Source: Hormiphora californensis
Lineage: Eukaryota > Ctenophora > Tentaculata > Cydippida > Pleurobrachiidae
NCBI GenBank assembly: GCA_020137815.1
Contig: CM035359.1
Coordinates: 2,788,081-2,852,080 of the forward strand
Reading direction: 5' to 3'
Length of the DNA: 64,000 nucleotides
Part shown: in pieces, positions 1-13,584 of the stretch
How the letters are laid out: each line of letters begins with the position of its first letter
How positions within the stretch are numbered: position 1 is the first letter of the stretch
Program-made: the position numbers and the translations under genes
Notes under the pieces: generated by a model
What the model saw: only the letters and a program-made list of their open reading frames with translations
The model's database searches: none
What the model was told of the DNA's origin: nothing

Positions 1-38
1 AAGACTCATCAATTCAACCCTTCCCCATTTCCCGACAG

Positions 39-3000
39 ATCAAACGCTAGTTGAGGCACTAAAACTATTCGGGGAACTAAAGGAATGTCTGGGATTACAA
101 AATACACCCCAAAACCAATTATTCAGGTAACAATTCTGCTAATTAGTTAATTAATTAATTAGTAATCATATACATTTTTAATCCTAATTGACATTTGATT
201 TATCACATAACAACCAGGTTTTAGAAAGCTAATCTTCCCTTTTTTCAGTTCACTAAAAAAGTCCTTCACCTCCTGGAAAACCACCTCATTCTTTGAGATA
301 CTACAACGCCGTATCAATGTTAAGGACTACGCCAGTACAGTACCAATATGTGGGGGTACCAACATGTTTATTGTTGGAGCTGGTAAGTAGATACACCCAG
401 ATTTACCGGGATGCTTGGGGAAATCGGGGTGTCCGGTATATCGGGGTCTTACTCATTATTAGACATTTCTTACAAATGCTAAATATGGCTATGAGGTTAC
501 TTGTAACAGTTACACACTAGCAAAGTATGGAATTGTAGCGACACTTACTTGACCTAATTCTGTGTCCACATTTGAAGATACAAATGTACTGTATTAATTT
601 ACTGGGTTTGTTGGGGGGACGGGTCTGGGTTTCGTAAATCTAAACGGGTTTTAGATCGAGATAACAAAACGAGTTTTAGTTATATTTTGGATTTTAACTA
701 ACAACGTCTATTCCTATAGGTCCCTGTGGGTTGAGATGCGCTATAGAAGCAGCACTTTGTGGCATTAATGTTACTGTCGTGGAAAAGAGGTCTGAGTTTA
801 CAAGAAACAATGTTCTTCACTTGTGGCCCTATTTGATTCATGATCTGAGGAATTTGGGAATTAAAAAGTTGTACGGGAAATTCTGTGCTGGATCACTTGA
901 CCACATCAGTAAGTTGTTCTAACTAAGGTACTATTCACGATCTATGATCGATGGATGTTTGAGGATTCGCTTCGGTTCCACTTCTCTAAATCTCCTACTT
1001 CTCAACACATCCCCGGGTCGCACTAAACGGCCCATTCTCTCAGGTATCAGGCGACTTCAACTCATCCTACTCAAGCTATGTCTCGTGTTGGGTGTATCAG
1101 TTCACATTAACACTGGATACGTTGAGTTTCTAGAGCCGTGTGCCACTACAGGGTGGAGGGTGGTTGTTAAACCTGCTAATGTGGAGATTGAGAGTATTGA
1201 TTTTCATGTAAGTCATGTGCAGCATCAATGATATATCGAGATATTGTCTCACTCTGAGAGCAGTAAGGGAGAATTACCGAGAGAGAAAAATTATAGCTCT
1301 CTCGGTGATCTTACTGCTAGTTACCACTAATGCGGGGTACGTCTCATTTGTCCTGTCAACTATCTAGTTAGATGAATCGAGTCACGAGAGAGACCCTGTC
1401 CCCTGGGGCGGAGAGGGAGCATCAAAGAAAGAGCGAGAATCGGAGAGAGAATCTTAAATCTATCGGAGAGAGAGAGAGAGAGAAAGAGAGAGAAAGAGAG
1501 AGAAAGAGAGAGTCCCATGCAAAAAAGGCCCCCTTGGCAACTGCCGCCCTTTTTGAACTCTACTGTAACGCGCGGTGAACTCTCGACAAGTTGTCAGCAC
1601 TTGCCGCACGCGCGTTTCCTTGCACGTGAAATCAGAATTGTGAAGTGTTTTGCGAGTTCAGACCTGCATTTCGGAAACTGGCAGGTTTTTCCGTTTTGGC
1701 TGTCTTTTTCGTCTTCCTGTTTTCACTGTCAGTATATTTCAGGTGCTGGTAGGGGCTGATGGGAAACGAAATTCTATCCCTGGGTTCCAGAGAAAGGAGT
1801 TTCGAGCTAAACTAGCTATCGGTGAGTTTTGGGGGCATTAATTCTTTCGCTTCGGCTGTCTAGCGGCTTCGACCCGATCTGAGCACAATCAAATCGGAGC
1901 CGCCAGACAGAACATCGGTTAGGGTAACTAAGTGTTCCTTGTATTGGAGCACATTCCTATTACCTACTCTAGTGTCACCTAGTACCACCCTTTCTCTCCC
2001 CTAGTATCACCTATAGTATCACCTATTACATTCTCTCCCCACTAGGTATCACTGCTAACTTTGTTAATAAGAACACAGACGAAGAGGCAAAGATTGAGGA
2101 GATTAGTGGTGTAGCTGCACTGTTTAATCAGGTAAGTTATTTTCATCCCTTTTTATAGTAGAGTCGATAACTACATCGACCTCTCCCAATTGTTCCAGTT
2201 TTTGTCACATCTGTTTGGAGCCTCGACACGACCTCTAAACAGGTGTTACTTTTTCACAAACTGTTTTCATCTTGGTGTAATCAGCAGTTGAAATGTTGCT
2301 GATCATAACAAAAACCTGACTAAATTTTTTCAACTTGGGGTAAAACCATGGGTGTCAAAAGTTAGCTCTAGGTCCCCTGAGTAACCATCCGGAGACTCCA
2401 AGAGATATTTCAAGCCGTTCTCCTGTAATCATTAATCCCGGTAGAGCACATATTTGAGTATGGACGTACGTGCAATTGCCTACAACCTCAACTTTAATGT
2501 ATAACGTTAATGTGCGTCTCTCTCTTTTCTCCCCCTTCAGAAAGAGTTATCTCGCGCGGCGCTACCGCACGTGCGGTTTTTCCAGAGAGAGTGAGAGACA
2601 TACAATAACATGTAAACAGCCTGCCAGCGCTCACGTACGTCCGCATTGAATTTTTTTCTCCACCGGGATTAATGATTACGGGAGAACGGCTTGAAATATC
2701 TCTTGGAGTCTCCGGATGGTTACTCAGGGGACCTAGAGCTAACTTTTGACACCCATGGTTTTACCCCAAGTTGAAAAAATTTAGTCAGGTTTTTGTTATG
2801 ATCAGCAACATTTCAACTGCTGATTACACCAAGATGAAAACAGTTTGTGAAAAAGTAACACCTGTTTAGAGGTCGTGTCGAGGCTCCAAACAGATGTGAC
2901 AAAAACTGGAACAATTGGGAGAGGTCGATGTAGTTATCGACTCTACTATTATACGCTTCGGTATCCACAATTAACATCCCACCGCATCTCACTAACAGCC

Positions 3001-6000
3001 CATCTCCTATCCTGTCTTAATAACATCCCATCTCACTAACATCCCATCTCACTAACATCCCATCTCACTAACATCCCATCTCACTAACATCCCATCTCAC
3101 TAACATCCCATCTCACTAACATCCCATCTCACTAACATCCCATCTCACTAACATCCCATCTCACTAACATCCCATCTCACTAACATCCCGTCTCACTAAC
3201 ATCCCATCTCACTAACATCCCATCTCACTAACATCCCATCTCACTAACATCCCATCTCACTAACATCCCATCTCACTAACATCCCATCTCACTAACATCC
3301 CATCTCACTAACATCCCATCTCACTAACATCCCGTCTGACTAACATCCCGTCTCACTAACATCCCATCTCACTAACATCCCATCTCACTAACATCCCATC
3401 TCACTAACATCCCATCTCACTAATATCCTGTCTCACTAACATCCTGTCTCACTAACATCCCATCTCACTAACATCCCGTCTGACTAACATCCCGTCTCAC
3501 TAACATCCCATCTCACTAACATCCCATCTCACTAACATCCCATCTCACTAACATCCCATCTCACTAACATCCCATCTCACTAACATCCCATCTCACTAAC
3601 ATCCCGTCTGACTAACATCCCGTCTCACTAACATCCCATCTCACTAACATCCTGTCTCACTAACATCCCATCTCACTAACATCCCATCTCACTAACATCC
3701 CATCTCACTAACATCCCATCTCACTAACATCCCATCTCACTAACATCCCATCTCACTAACATCCCATCTCACTAACATCCCATCTCACTAACATCCCGTC
3801 TGACTAACATCCCGTCTCACTAACATCCCATCTCACTAACATCCCATCTCACTAACATCCCATCTCACTAACATCCCATCTCACTAACATCCCGTCTCAC
3901 TAACATCCCGTCTCACTAACATCCCGTCTGACTAACATCCCGTCTCACTAACATCCCATCTCACTAACATCCCATCTCACTAACATCCCATCTCACTAAC
4001 ATCCCATCTCACTAACATCCCATCTCACTAACATCCCATCTCACTAACATCCCATCTCACTAATATCCTGTCTCACTAACATCCTGTCTCACTAACATCC
4101 TGTCTCGTGTAGAAATTCTTTGCGGATCTCAAGTTGGAGACAGATATCGATTTGGAGAATATTGTATACTACAAAGATGACACCCATTACTTTGTAATGA
4201 CTGCAAAAAAGAGCTGTCTGCTGAAAAAGGGTGTTCTGAAGAAGGTATTGCTCAAACCAGAGAGTTTATTTACTCGATATATCAGGTCCCCTCCCCCCAT
4301 TAGGTCCCAGATCTTTCAGACCAAATTACCAGACGGATTAACCCTTTGACGGCGACAGAGCATATATGCTACAGTCTATTCTAGGCGGCCTGGAAGTCCT
4401 TATGTTTTATCTAGGTGGCCCATATTTTGTCACAAGCTAGTTTTAGGGATTATGAACCTAAAACCACGTCCAGATCAGCTCAGAAAATCAAGAAAAAAAA
4501 ATTATAGCCCTTCTAAGGAGGCTAATTTCGGCCTATTTTTAAAAACATTTCTCATTTTTTTGTTTTTTGGGGGCACAACTAATCCTTTGAAGGAATAAAA
4601 GTGCTCGACATAACCGACCGAATGCAAAAAGCCGCATCAAAAAATATTGAAAATTGAATGAGTTATTAACATTTAAGGCGCCGTATCATATATGATACTA
4701 TCGCCCGTAAGGGAATTCTAGTAACAAATCTAAATTGTACAAGTTTGTGGGTGCTATGGCATAAATTTATGATTTTATGTGGTATGTAGCTACAAGTTTT
4801 ACAATCGTGAACGGTTTTTACAAGGAAAAGAACCCAAATTAAAGATTTGTATCATATATGATACTATCGTCCTAAGGGAAAATTCTCCTAAAACATACAT
4901 AATTCGGGCTAGAAAAGGAGCTAAGAGACAAATCAGGGCACTAAAATGTGTAGAATCATCGCATTAGTGGAGGTAGAGCACATATTTAGGTCGCTATCTG
5001 GATCCCTAATTGAGATAATTGGATAATTAGCTAATTATCTGTCCCGCGCGTGCTAATTATTCATGAAACTTTGCCCTGGGAAGGAGTTATGAGACAAATG
5101 GGGGCACTAAAATGTGTAGAATCATTACATTAGTGGGGGTAGAGCACATATTTAGGTCGCTATCTGGATCCATAATTGAGATAATTGGATAATTAGCTAA
5201 TTAGTTGCCCTGGAGCGCTAATAAATGAGACTAGGCGGAGTATGCAAGACAAGTGAGGGCACTAAAATGTGTAAAATCATCGCCTTAGCGGGGGTAGAGC
5301 ACATAGCTGAGTTTCTATTCCCACTCCTAATTGAGATAATTGGATAATTAGCTAATTGACGGTTGCACACCGTCTACTTTTCACCAAATCCCGTGGTTTC
5401 TAGGTAATCCTGAGCTCTTTTGCTCAATCTAAGGATCTTCTGACAACCCCTAACCCCATTTGTATCACCTTTGACTCGTTTTACACAATAGCATAGCACT
5501 CGATACAACCCTAGACACTGCCTTCAGCTCTTTAGAACCCTCTTGCTCCATCCTAGACCTCTCATACATCCAAGATCCAACTACAATCCTATAGAATTTT
5601 TATATCCTATTGCTCTTACAACACGTTCAACCTCTAATGTACTACAGTTTCCCATATTTATTGTTTGGACACACGGTTATAGGGGTTTAGGGATATTAGG
5701 GGATGTCAGAAGATCCTTAGATTGAGCAAAAGAGCTCAGGATTACCTAGAAACCACGGGATTTGGTGAAAAGTGGACGGTGTGCAACCGTCAATTAGCTA
5801 ATTATCCAATTATCTCATTTAGGAGTTGGAATAGAAACTCAGCTATGTGCTCTACCTCCACTAAGGCGATGATTTTACATATTTTAGTGCCCCTACTTGT
5901 CTTGGATACTCCACAAAGTCTCATTTATTAGCGCTCCAGGGCAACTAATTAGCTAATTATCCAATTATCTCAATTATGGATCCAGATAGCGACCTAAATA

Positions 6001-7750
6001 TGTGCTCTACCTCCACTAATGTAATGATTCTACACATTTTAGTGCCCCCATTTGTCTCATAACTCCTTCCCAGAGCAAAGTTTCATGAATAATTAGCACG
6101 CGCGGGACAGATAATTAGCTAATTATCCAATTATCTCAATTAGGGATCCAGATAGCGACCTAAATATTGCTCTACCCCCACTAATGCGATGATTCTACAC
6201 ATTTTAGTGCCCTGATTTGTCTCTTAGCTCCTTTTCTAGCCCGAATTATGTATGTTTTAGGAGAATTTACCCTTAGGACGATAGTATCATATATGATACA
6301 AATCTCTAATTTGGGTTCTTTTCCTGGTAAAAACTGTTCACGATTGTAGAACTTGTAGCTACAAACCTCATGAAAGCATGAATTTATGCCATAACACACA
6401 CAAACTTGTACAATTTAGATTTGTTACTAGAATTCCCTTACGGACGATAGTATCATATATGCTACAGTGGGCCCAGCAAAAACTACATGTCGGAATTACA
6501 AATTTCCTTTTCGAGGCGTTTTGTGTTGATAATATCTACTTATAAACGAAAAATTAGACAATTCTATCGAGCCAATCCTTCTCGCCGTCAAAGGGTTAAC
6601 TTCCCACCATTTAGCATTTTAACTGAATTAGTGACCAATGACCAATCAGCTGTGTTTGAGTCTCACCCCTCTCACACTCCCTCTTCCATATCCCAGGACA
6701 ATTCGGATGTGTTAAAACTGTTATCCTATGACAATGTGGATCGTATGCAACTGTTAAACTTCAACCGTCAGGCTGCAGATTTTAGTGCTGGTCTACCCCA
6801 CTATGAATTTGCTGTTGACCCAGGTACCAGTAGTGGATTATTTTGTTTTTGTTCTAACCTTTTTTGGGCCGAGTATGACCTTGGTGGATTACAAAGAACA
6901 ATTGGGCCCACTCAATCTCTATCTCCACTATGCTAGTTGTATAATACATTCTGATCTGTCCATACTCTCCACTTGTCAAGATCTTATACATCTCAATGTA
7001 ATGTACCACTAAATCCCCCCATTGCAGTAACGGGTAAAGAGGATGTTGCGATATTTGACTTTACTTCAATGTACAGTGCAGAGTATGCCGCTAGGATCCT
7101 GGAGAAACGGGGTCAGAGGCTGCTGGTTGGTCTTGTAGGGGATGGTCTAATGGAGGTATAGAAAGAGGGGAGGGAGAGAGGGAGGGAAAAAGAGTTAGAG
7201 AGAGGGAGAGATAAATATATTTATCATTCTCGCCACAAATTACAATATTATCCTACTATCAAACTATCTACATTTCAGCCGTTTTGGCCTCTTGGTACGG
7301 GGTGTGCCCGGGGTTTTCTCTCCTGCATGGACCTTATTTGGACCTTCAAGCGGCTCCAATCTGGCACGGAGCCAGTTGAAGTGCTGGCGGAGAGGATGGC
7401 GCTATATCAGTTGTTACATCAGACGAGTAATGAGAATATGAATAAATCTCATGCTGCTTTCACACTTGATCCTAAAACAAGGTAATGTAATAAAGTGTGA
7501 AAATTTAAGAAATTGTGACCTATCCTACAAACAGTAATAGGCTACAATTTCTCAGCAGATTGTGTTTCGTGAAACAGTTTGTAGATTTCAAGAAAACTGT
7601 TTTGACGACGTCATGGAGTATAATTGATTTCATTGATTAGCAAAAAGTATTCCATTATAACTTCCCTTCACAGGTACAAGTTGATTCCCAAATTCTCAGA
7701 CGATGTCAGCCACCTATACGAGCACGTTGATAAAGAAAACAAGAAGACTA
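39..7750 (+). CDS. MICAL: MICAL: flavin monooxygenase (FMO) domain exons
   Basis: Eleven exons. The Rossmann fingerprint [14 protein letters not shown] is split by the intron at 383-719, followed by VTVVEKR and the family signature [15 protein letters not shown]. The second FAD-contact block [15 protein letters not shown] is at 1743-1821. The MICAL-typical [20 protein letters not shown] is in 4113-4244. The third block, [19 protein letters not shown], spans the 7155/7279 junction and carries the GD motif that contacts the FAD ribose. All key flavin-binding motifs are intact, so an active enzyme is expected. The intron after 2131 holds a foldback MITE and a minisatellite; the intron after 4244 holds a piggyBac-type foldback. 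Confidence 0.93.
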
Positions 7751-10700
7751 GTAAGTCACAGAGAGTTAATATGCTGCGTTTGTTTGTTTGGCTGTTTGTT
7801 TGTTTGCTTTTACTTGTGGCTGTTTGTTTGTTTGTCAAAAAAGTGACAATTATGTTGTGCGAACATCTTTTGCGGATGGCCCCATATTTTGTGGGATATA
7901 ATGAGGAATACCCCTTCGGCCCAGCTTGGTGAAATCTTCTTTTTTTAAATAAAATGGGTTTGAATGAAAAAATTTCCCCGTGTATCATGTGACATTCTGT
8001 GGTGTCTATATATGTAATATGAACGCAAGTGAGTGAGAGAGAAAACAGCCGAGAGCACCTACCATCCTTGATCGAAGGAGAACTTGCCCGTATTTTGTAA
8101 CCGTATCTGATGTCGATGTGAGTGTTAATAGTTTAAATGTGTGCGACCAGACTTGTGTGACCGGTGAAGATTGTGTATTGTGAGTGTGTCCTGGTGAACC
8201 AATGTGTTTTGATATTTCTTGGGTGACGATCCCTCTATTTGAACGAACCTGGATCACCCACCTACCTAGGATCAACGCCACAGACCCTTATACAGTCGGA
8301 CCCCGATTTAGTGGCATCCTCGGGGGAAAAAATCCTGCCACTAAACCGGGGTGCCACTAAATCGGGTTCAAATAATGTTAATTTTCGTATATCGGGGGGA
8401 AAAATCCTGCCACTAAATCGGGGTGCCACTAAATCGGGGTCCGACTGTAGTTCAATATATCAATACTATATTTGTTCATAAAATTTTATTTAATGTATTA
8501 CACACGTTTTCTAAGGTGTGTCTTCGTGACAGTATATTTGGGGTCCAAAAATATGTCCATAATTATATATTCATTCTGCATCTCACTCATATATTGGTCT
8601 GTGTTGCAACACACATATTGTATATTAGTTTGCTGCAGCCCTGCACAAATCATATCTTTTTAGCCTCTATTTATAACTTTCAAAGTTAGAAGTTAGTTGC
8701 ATACTAAATATATATGTGCATATATAAATACGCAACTAATGCATATATATAATATAATGCTCTATTTAGTAGTCTGTCCAGCTGCTGAGTCCGCAAACTT
8801 CTACTAATTTTTTGTTAAATTGAACTCCCGCTGCCACTATAAAACTTAGTACTACACCTTATAGTATAGTTACACCATTGTAGTAACACTATTATAGTAA
8901 GGCTGCTATATATAGTTATACTGTGGATTACGGATCCCCTATACAACTGCCAGATAGTGAAGCCAGATAATTCCATCTGCAGTATTAACAAATTGTGTGC
9001 TTTCTTCACGCATGAGTCATCGCGTGCGACGTGATCAGTAGAAAACACCGCCTATACTCTCTGAAAAAAGCACACAATTCGTTATGGGAAGTCGGAATTA
9101 TCTAGTGCTCTTTCCTGACTTTCACTTTAAATTCGATGTGTAACTCCACATATATCTACTAGGGGGGGGGGGTGACACGTAACAATTTGTAACATGTGAC
9201 TACCTGTAGGACGTCAATCTGAGGTACCCGCTCTCACGGAAACTGGACCCCCTAAACGGAAGAAGCTCACTGGGGAACTCACCGAGACTGTCCACAAGGA
9301 GTTCAAAGATAAAACGTTTGCACGGACCAGGAGACCCAAGAGGCCATCGATTCAACCTCTCATCGCTCCTGTCAAGAAACGTGAGTTATTGTTGGGTCAG
9401 CTGCGTGGGAACAAATTCGTAAAAATGAACCCCCTGTGAACCCCTAAAGACCCCCTTTCTATCCCTGATATAACCCCCTCTATTAAAGTTAACTACTAAA
9501 GACCCCCAACCACAACACCCACCCCCCCCCCCACCCCTAATACCCCCATCCCCATCCCCCAGGTTCGGTATCACCGGTAGCAGGAGGAGGAGGAGGGGAG
9601 AAGATGGTAGTTGAAAAGAGGGTCAGTGACCAGGAGGTACTGTTAAGATGGTGCCAGGAGAAACTAAAACCCATCCTACCATTCCTACCCGTAGAAGGTA
9701 TAATGTATGCCCTTATTTGGTAATACTGCATATTATATGCTCATATATGGTCATCAAGTGATATTATATGACCTAATAAGGTGATTGTATGATTACAGAT
9801 CTCGATACTTGTTGGAGGGATGGGGTTCTGTTGTGTGGTCTGGTTCATCTTTGCTCCCCAACCGATGTGTAAGTGAACTCTCTGGATAGATACACTGTGC
9901 CTATCAGTTTACAAAATTGGATCCTGATATCAGGGAGGAATATTGGAATATTGGATCAAGAATAGATTTATACAGTCGAAAGTTGGGGCTAACAATATTT
10001 TACATATTTCAGGAACATGGGAGCTGTAAAGAACAGAAATACAGACCGGGAAAATGTTGAACTTGCTATCACGGTAAGTGGGTGAGGGATACAGTCGTAC
10101 CCCTTTTTCCCCCGAGGAACCCTGTAAATCGGGGTTCAACTGTACATATATTTGGATATTTTAATTTCACACATTACACATTATTTAACACACATGCAAC
10201 CAATACCAATCCCGCAGGTAATGTCAAATGAGTTGGGTATTGATTCTCTCGCGGCTGAAGACATACTACCTCCCAGTGGCCCTGACCTGTTAGCTATCAT
10301 CACCACCATAATTGAACTTAAGAAGATCTTGGAAGAGGTACAGTAATTGTTAATTAATTAATCAATAAGTTAATTGATTTACGTCATCAGACCCGAAACC
10401 GACCAATATTTGGCCAAACTTATTGAACCCCCTCCCACACTCTCTCCTATTCCTAAAATAAAACGCAGTACATTTTAATTTGTAAGAAACCAAGGCCAAA
10501 ATATGAATCATTAAAACATACATTATAATCACACAAAAACAGTTATCAAATCTCAATTCAAAACAAATTCATTCACTTTTCCATTCCTTGGAAAATCAAA
10601 GTCTTTGTATTTCTGTAGCATCTTCTTTACGACATGGTCGTAGTTAAAATGACTCATTTTCCTATCTCTGTCCGGATCTTGTAGGAAACTTACAAACTGA

Positions 10701-13495
10701 AAATATTATTTTGATCAGATTATTCTGATTAATTAACTAATTGCTTGACTAATTAATGACTAGAACCAATAGTTAATTAACTAGTTAATTAATTAATTAA
10801 TGACTACAACTACCTCTGTTAAGCTGACATCTGCCGCCATTAGTGTAAAACAATGCATGTCCTTCTGGCCCTCTTTTGTCAGTGGATGCTGAATACACCC
10901 CCACCCAGAGGAGCTCCACACATCTAGTTGCTGACACCTCTCCTCAAACTGGAGAAATTAATTAATTACAGATAATAATTGGTTTAGTATAATAATAAAC
11001 TGGAAATTAAAGAGGAAATTAAACCGATGATAAGGTTTTAGTTTGTTGAATAACCCCTTGCTCAAAAAGTTTTAGTAGAATCGTAAACAGGAATAAGTGT
11101 AGAGAGATAAAAGTTGTTGTTCACCTCTTTTTTCCGTGCTCTAAATTCCTCTACTGTTTTCCAGAACTCAGGTCCCTGATCAGCCAATCGTTTTTCTAGT
11201 TTCGCCTTGAACCGCTCATATAGACGGATATCAGGTAGTAGGGCCCTTGTTAGCCGCTCTCTTGTTGCATCTGATATGTCCTTAGACCTGGCAGAAGAAA
11301 ATAATTGTACAATAATTATTATAGGGTAAATTCTCACAACTGTCACCGTTTGGACGCCCCACCTCGGTAACCATGACCAACAATCCGTGGGCCACATGAG
11401 CTTGTACATTTAAAGTTTGAACCCAATTACCAAATATATGTACCTGGGTGTATAAAGTTGGAGTTACCCACCTCTTGGAACTCAATTACCTAATATGGGC
11501 ATAAACTCACCTCTTCGAATTACTCTTCATCCTCCCAAGGTAAAACAAATCCTCAATCTCCCAACACATGTCCTCCTTAAACAACATCAAACTCTCATCC
11601 AGCCTCTCCAGAATGAAAATGTGAGGGAACCATCTCTCCATCTTGTCCAGATACCTCTCAACATCCACCTCGGTTAATTTGTCTCTCCCTCTGTTGCCCA
11701 TTCGGCCATTCTTGTCTCTGAAGATGTGAGAGGTGTGTTTGTCTAGGTCTCAAAAGTAAAATCTAGACAGCTGAATGAATTTACGATCAAACTAAGACAA
11801 TAAATCATCTAAAAAGTTATTTTTTAGTAGTCTCTAGATTAACTTACATTAATCCCATCCCAAGATCCTGTGATTGTCGGTTGAATCCATTTCCTATTAT
11901 GTACAAGCCCTCAGGAACAGATTCAGCCCTAGCATCCAACATGTAATTAATGGTTTGGTCCAGCGTCCAATTCCCGTTACCATGGTTTTTGTTGATGTTG
12001 TTGTCAGATCTGGGAATATAGTGGGGTATTTAGTTGTTGTCAGGATAGGTTTGATTCGAAATTAAAGTTACTAATTAATTAATTAAGTTAATTGACTAAC
12101 TGGTAAAAGATGAAGTTAGATATGAAGGCAGATATTGGTTCTCTTATTAGCGATGTATAGTAGGTATCCCGAGGCATGATCTGTTCCGCGTTATGTCTGT
12201 TAAATGTCATATGTTGACACATAATGTTGTAGTCTTCTCCCTCTTCCAACTTCATGATTCTGAAACAAAACGTTGGCAGCAAGTTGTCATGGTTACGAAA
12301 TAACCCCGCGCAATGTCAAATAAGGAGTAACATGTTGCCATGTAAATTGTAAAACAAACTGTGATAAAACATGTTTCCTTACCTATTTAACGGTATTCCA
12401 TAGATGTAATGGGTGTACGGTATCACGGCATAATTTAACCCCCGTTTTATCCCGAAATAATACCAAATATTGACTGTCGTAGAAGTCCCTGTTTTGTGCG
12501 TTTTAACAAAAACAAAGTTTTTCCTGGGCTCGGTACATTTATTTGCCGTAAAGTTATACGGTTCCTGTGTTGATAATTCATCATATGATTCCTCAGTTTC
12601 ATCAGAGAAATCATCACCATATCCCTGGCTTTCTGTTGCGATCATGGTTGGTTCCCCTAAATCACTTTGTTCTTCAGTAGTTCCCTCCAAAATATCAGGA
12701 TTCAATAATTGCTCCGGATCATCCCCTGTTGGGGGTTCAAACGAGGGACTACTAGCAGGAGAACTACTTGGTGATGACGTCATATCTGATGACGTCATAG
12801 TGGTGTCTTGTGACGTGATAGTGGTGTCTTGTGACGTCATAGTGGTATCTGAAGAAGGCCCATCTGATTCCTCTTCTGATTTCTCTCCTGTTGGTGGGAA
12901 TGGAGTAGGGCTACTGTTGTACTCTGGTTTAGTTCCACCATCACCAACATCTTCACCTCCTGCACCTGATACAGCACCTCTTCAGTATCGTCTCTAGTAA
13001 CCCCTCCTTCTCCGCTCCTCTTGTATGTTATTGAAGGTGTGGAGGTTACCGAGAGGGTCTGGTACATAAGGATTACACAAGCGAGCAGGACCACACATAG
13101 GATTGTGTAAAAGTGTTTCTTCGAGGGGCTCCTAATCATGACACCCTCTCTCGCGCACCTAGGATAGTGGGATAGTGGTAGTAGAAGGGTCGGAGACAGG
13201 AACCGACCGAAATAAGTAAACAACCAATCAGAACTCGGTATATAGGTCACGTGACTGGTCATCAGCCAATCAGGGACCAGTATTTCCTGGTCGGAGACCA
13301 TGGGGTTTAGAACACAGTGTTTAAAGTAGGGCGTGATGAAAGAGGCCCTCTTGAAAAGAGGGTCGAGCAAGGCATTCAATAGAAAGATAGCAAACATGGA
13401 GTCTACAGACCAATGGTGTTCCATTTCTCAACTCCATCTCTCTCACTCATTTCTATCTCTCACTCTCTCTTACTTCCATCTCTCTCACTCATTTC

Positions 13496-13584
<89 letters not shown>

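Noticed and set aside
2985-4107. CRISPR-like array of short repeats
   Set aside because: Contiguous tandem repeats without unique spacers, in animal DNA: a minisatellite.
12470-12997. 175-codon plus-strand frame
   Set aside because: Antisense shadow of the first sulfotransferase exon, which has catalytic motifs and spliced continuity on the minus strand.
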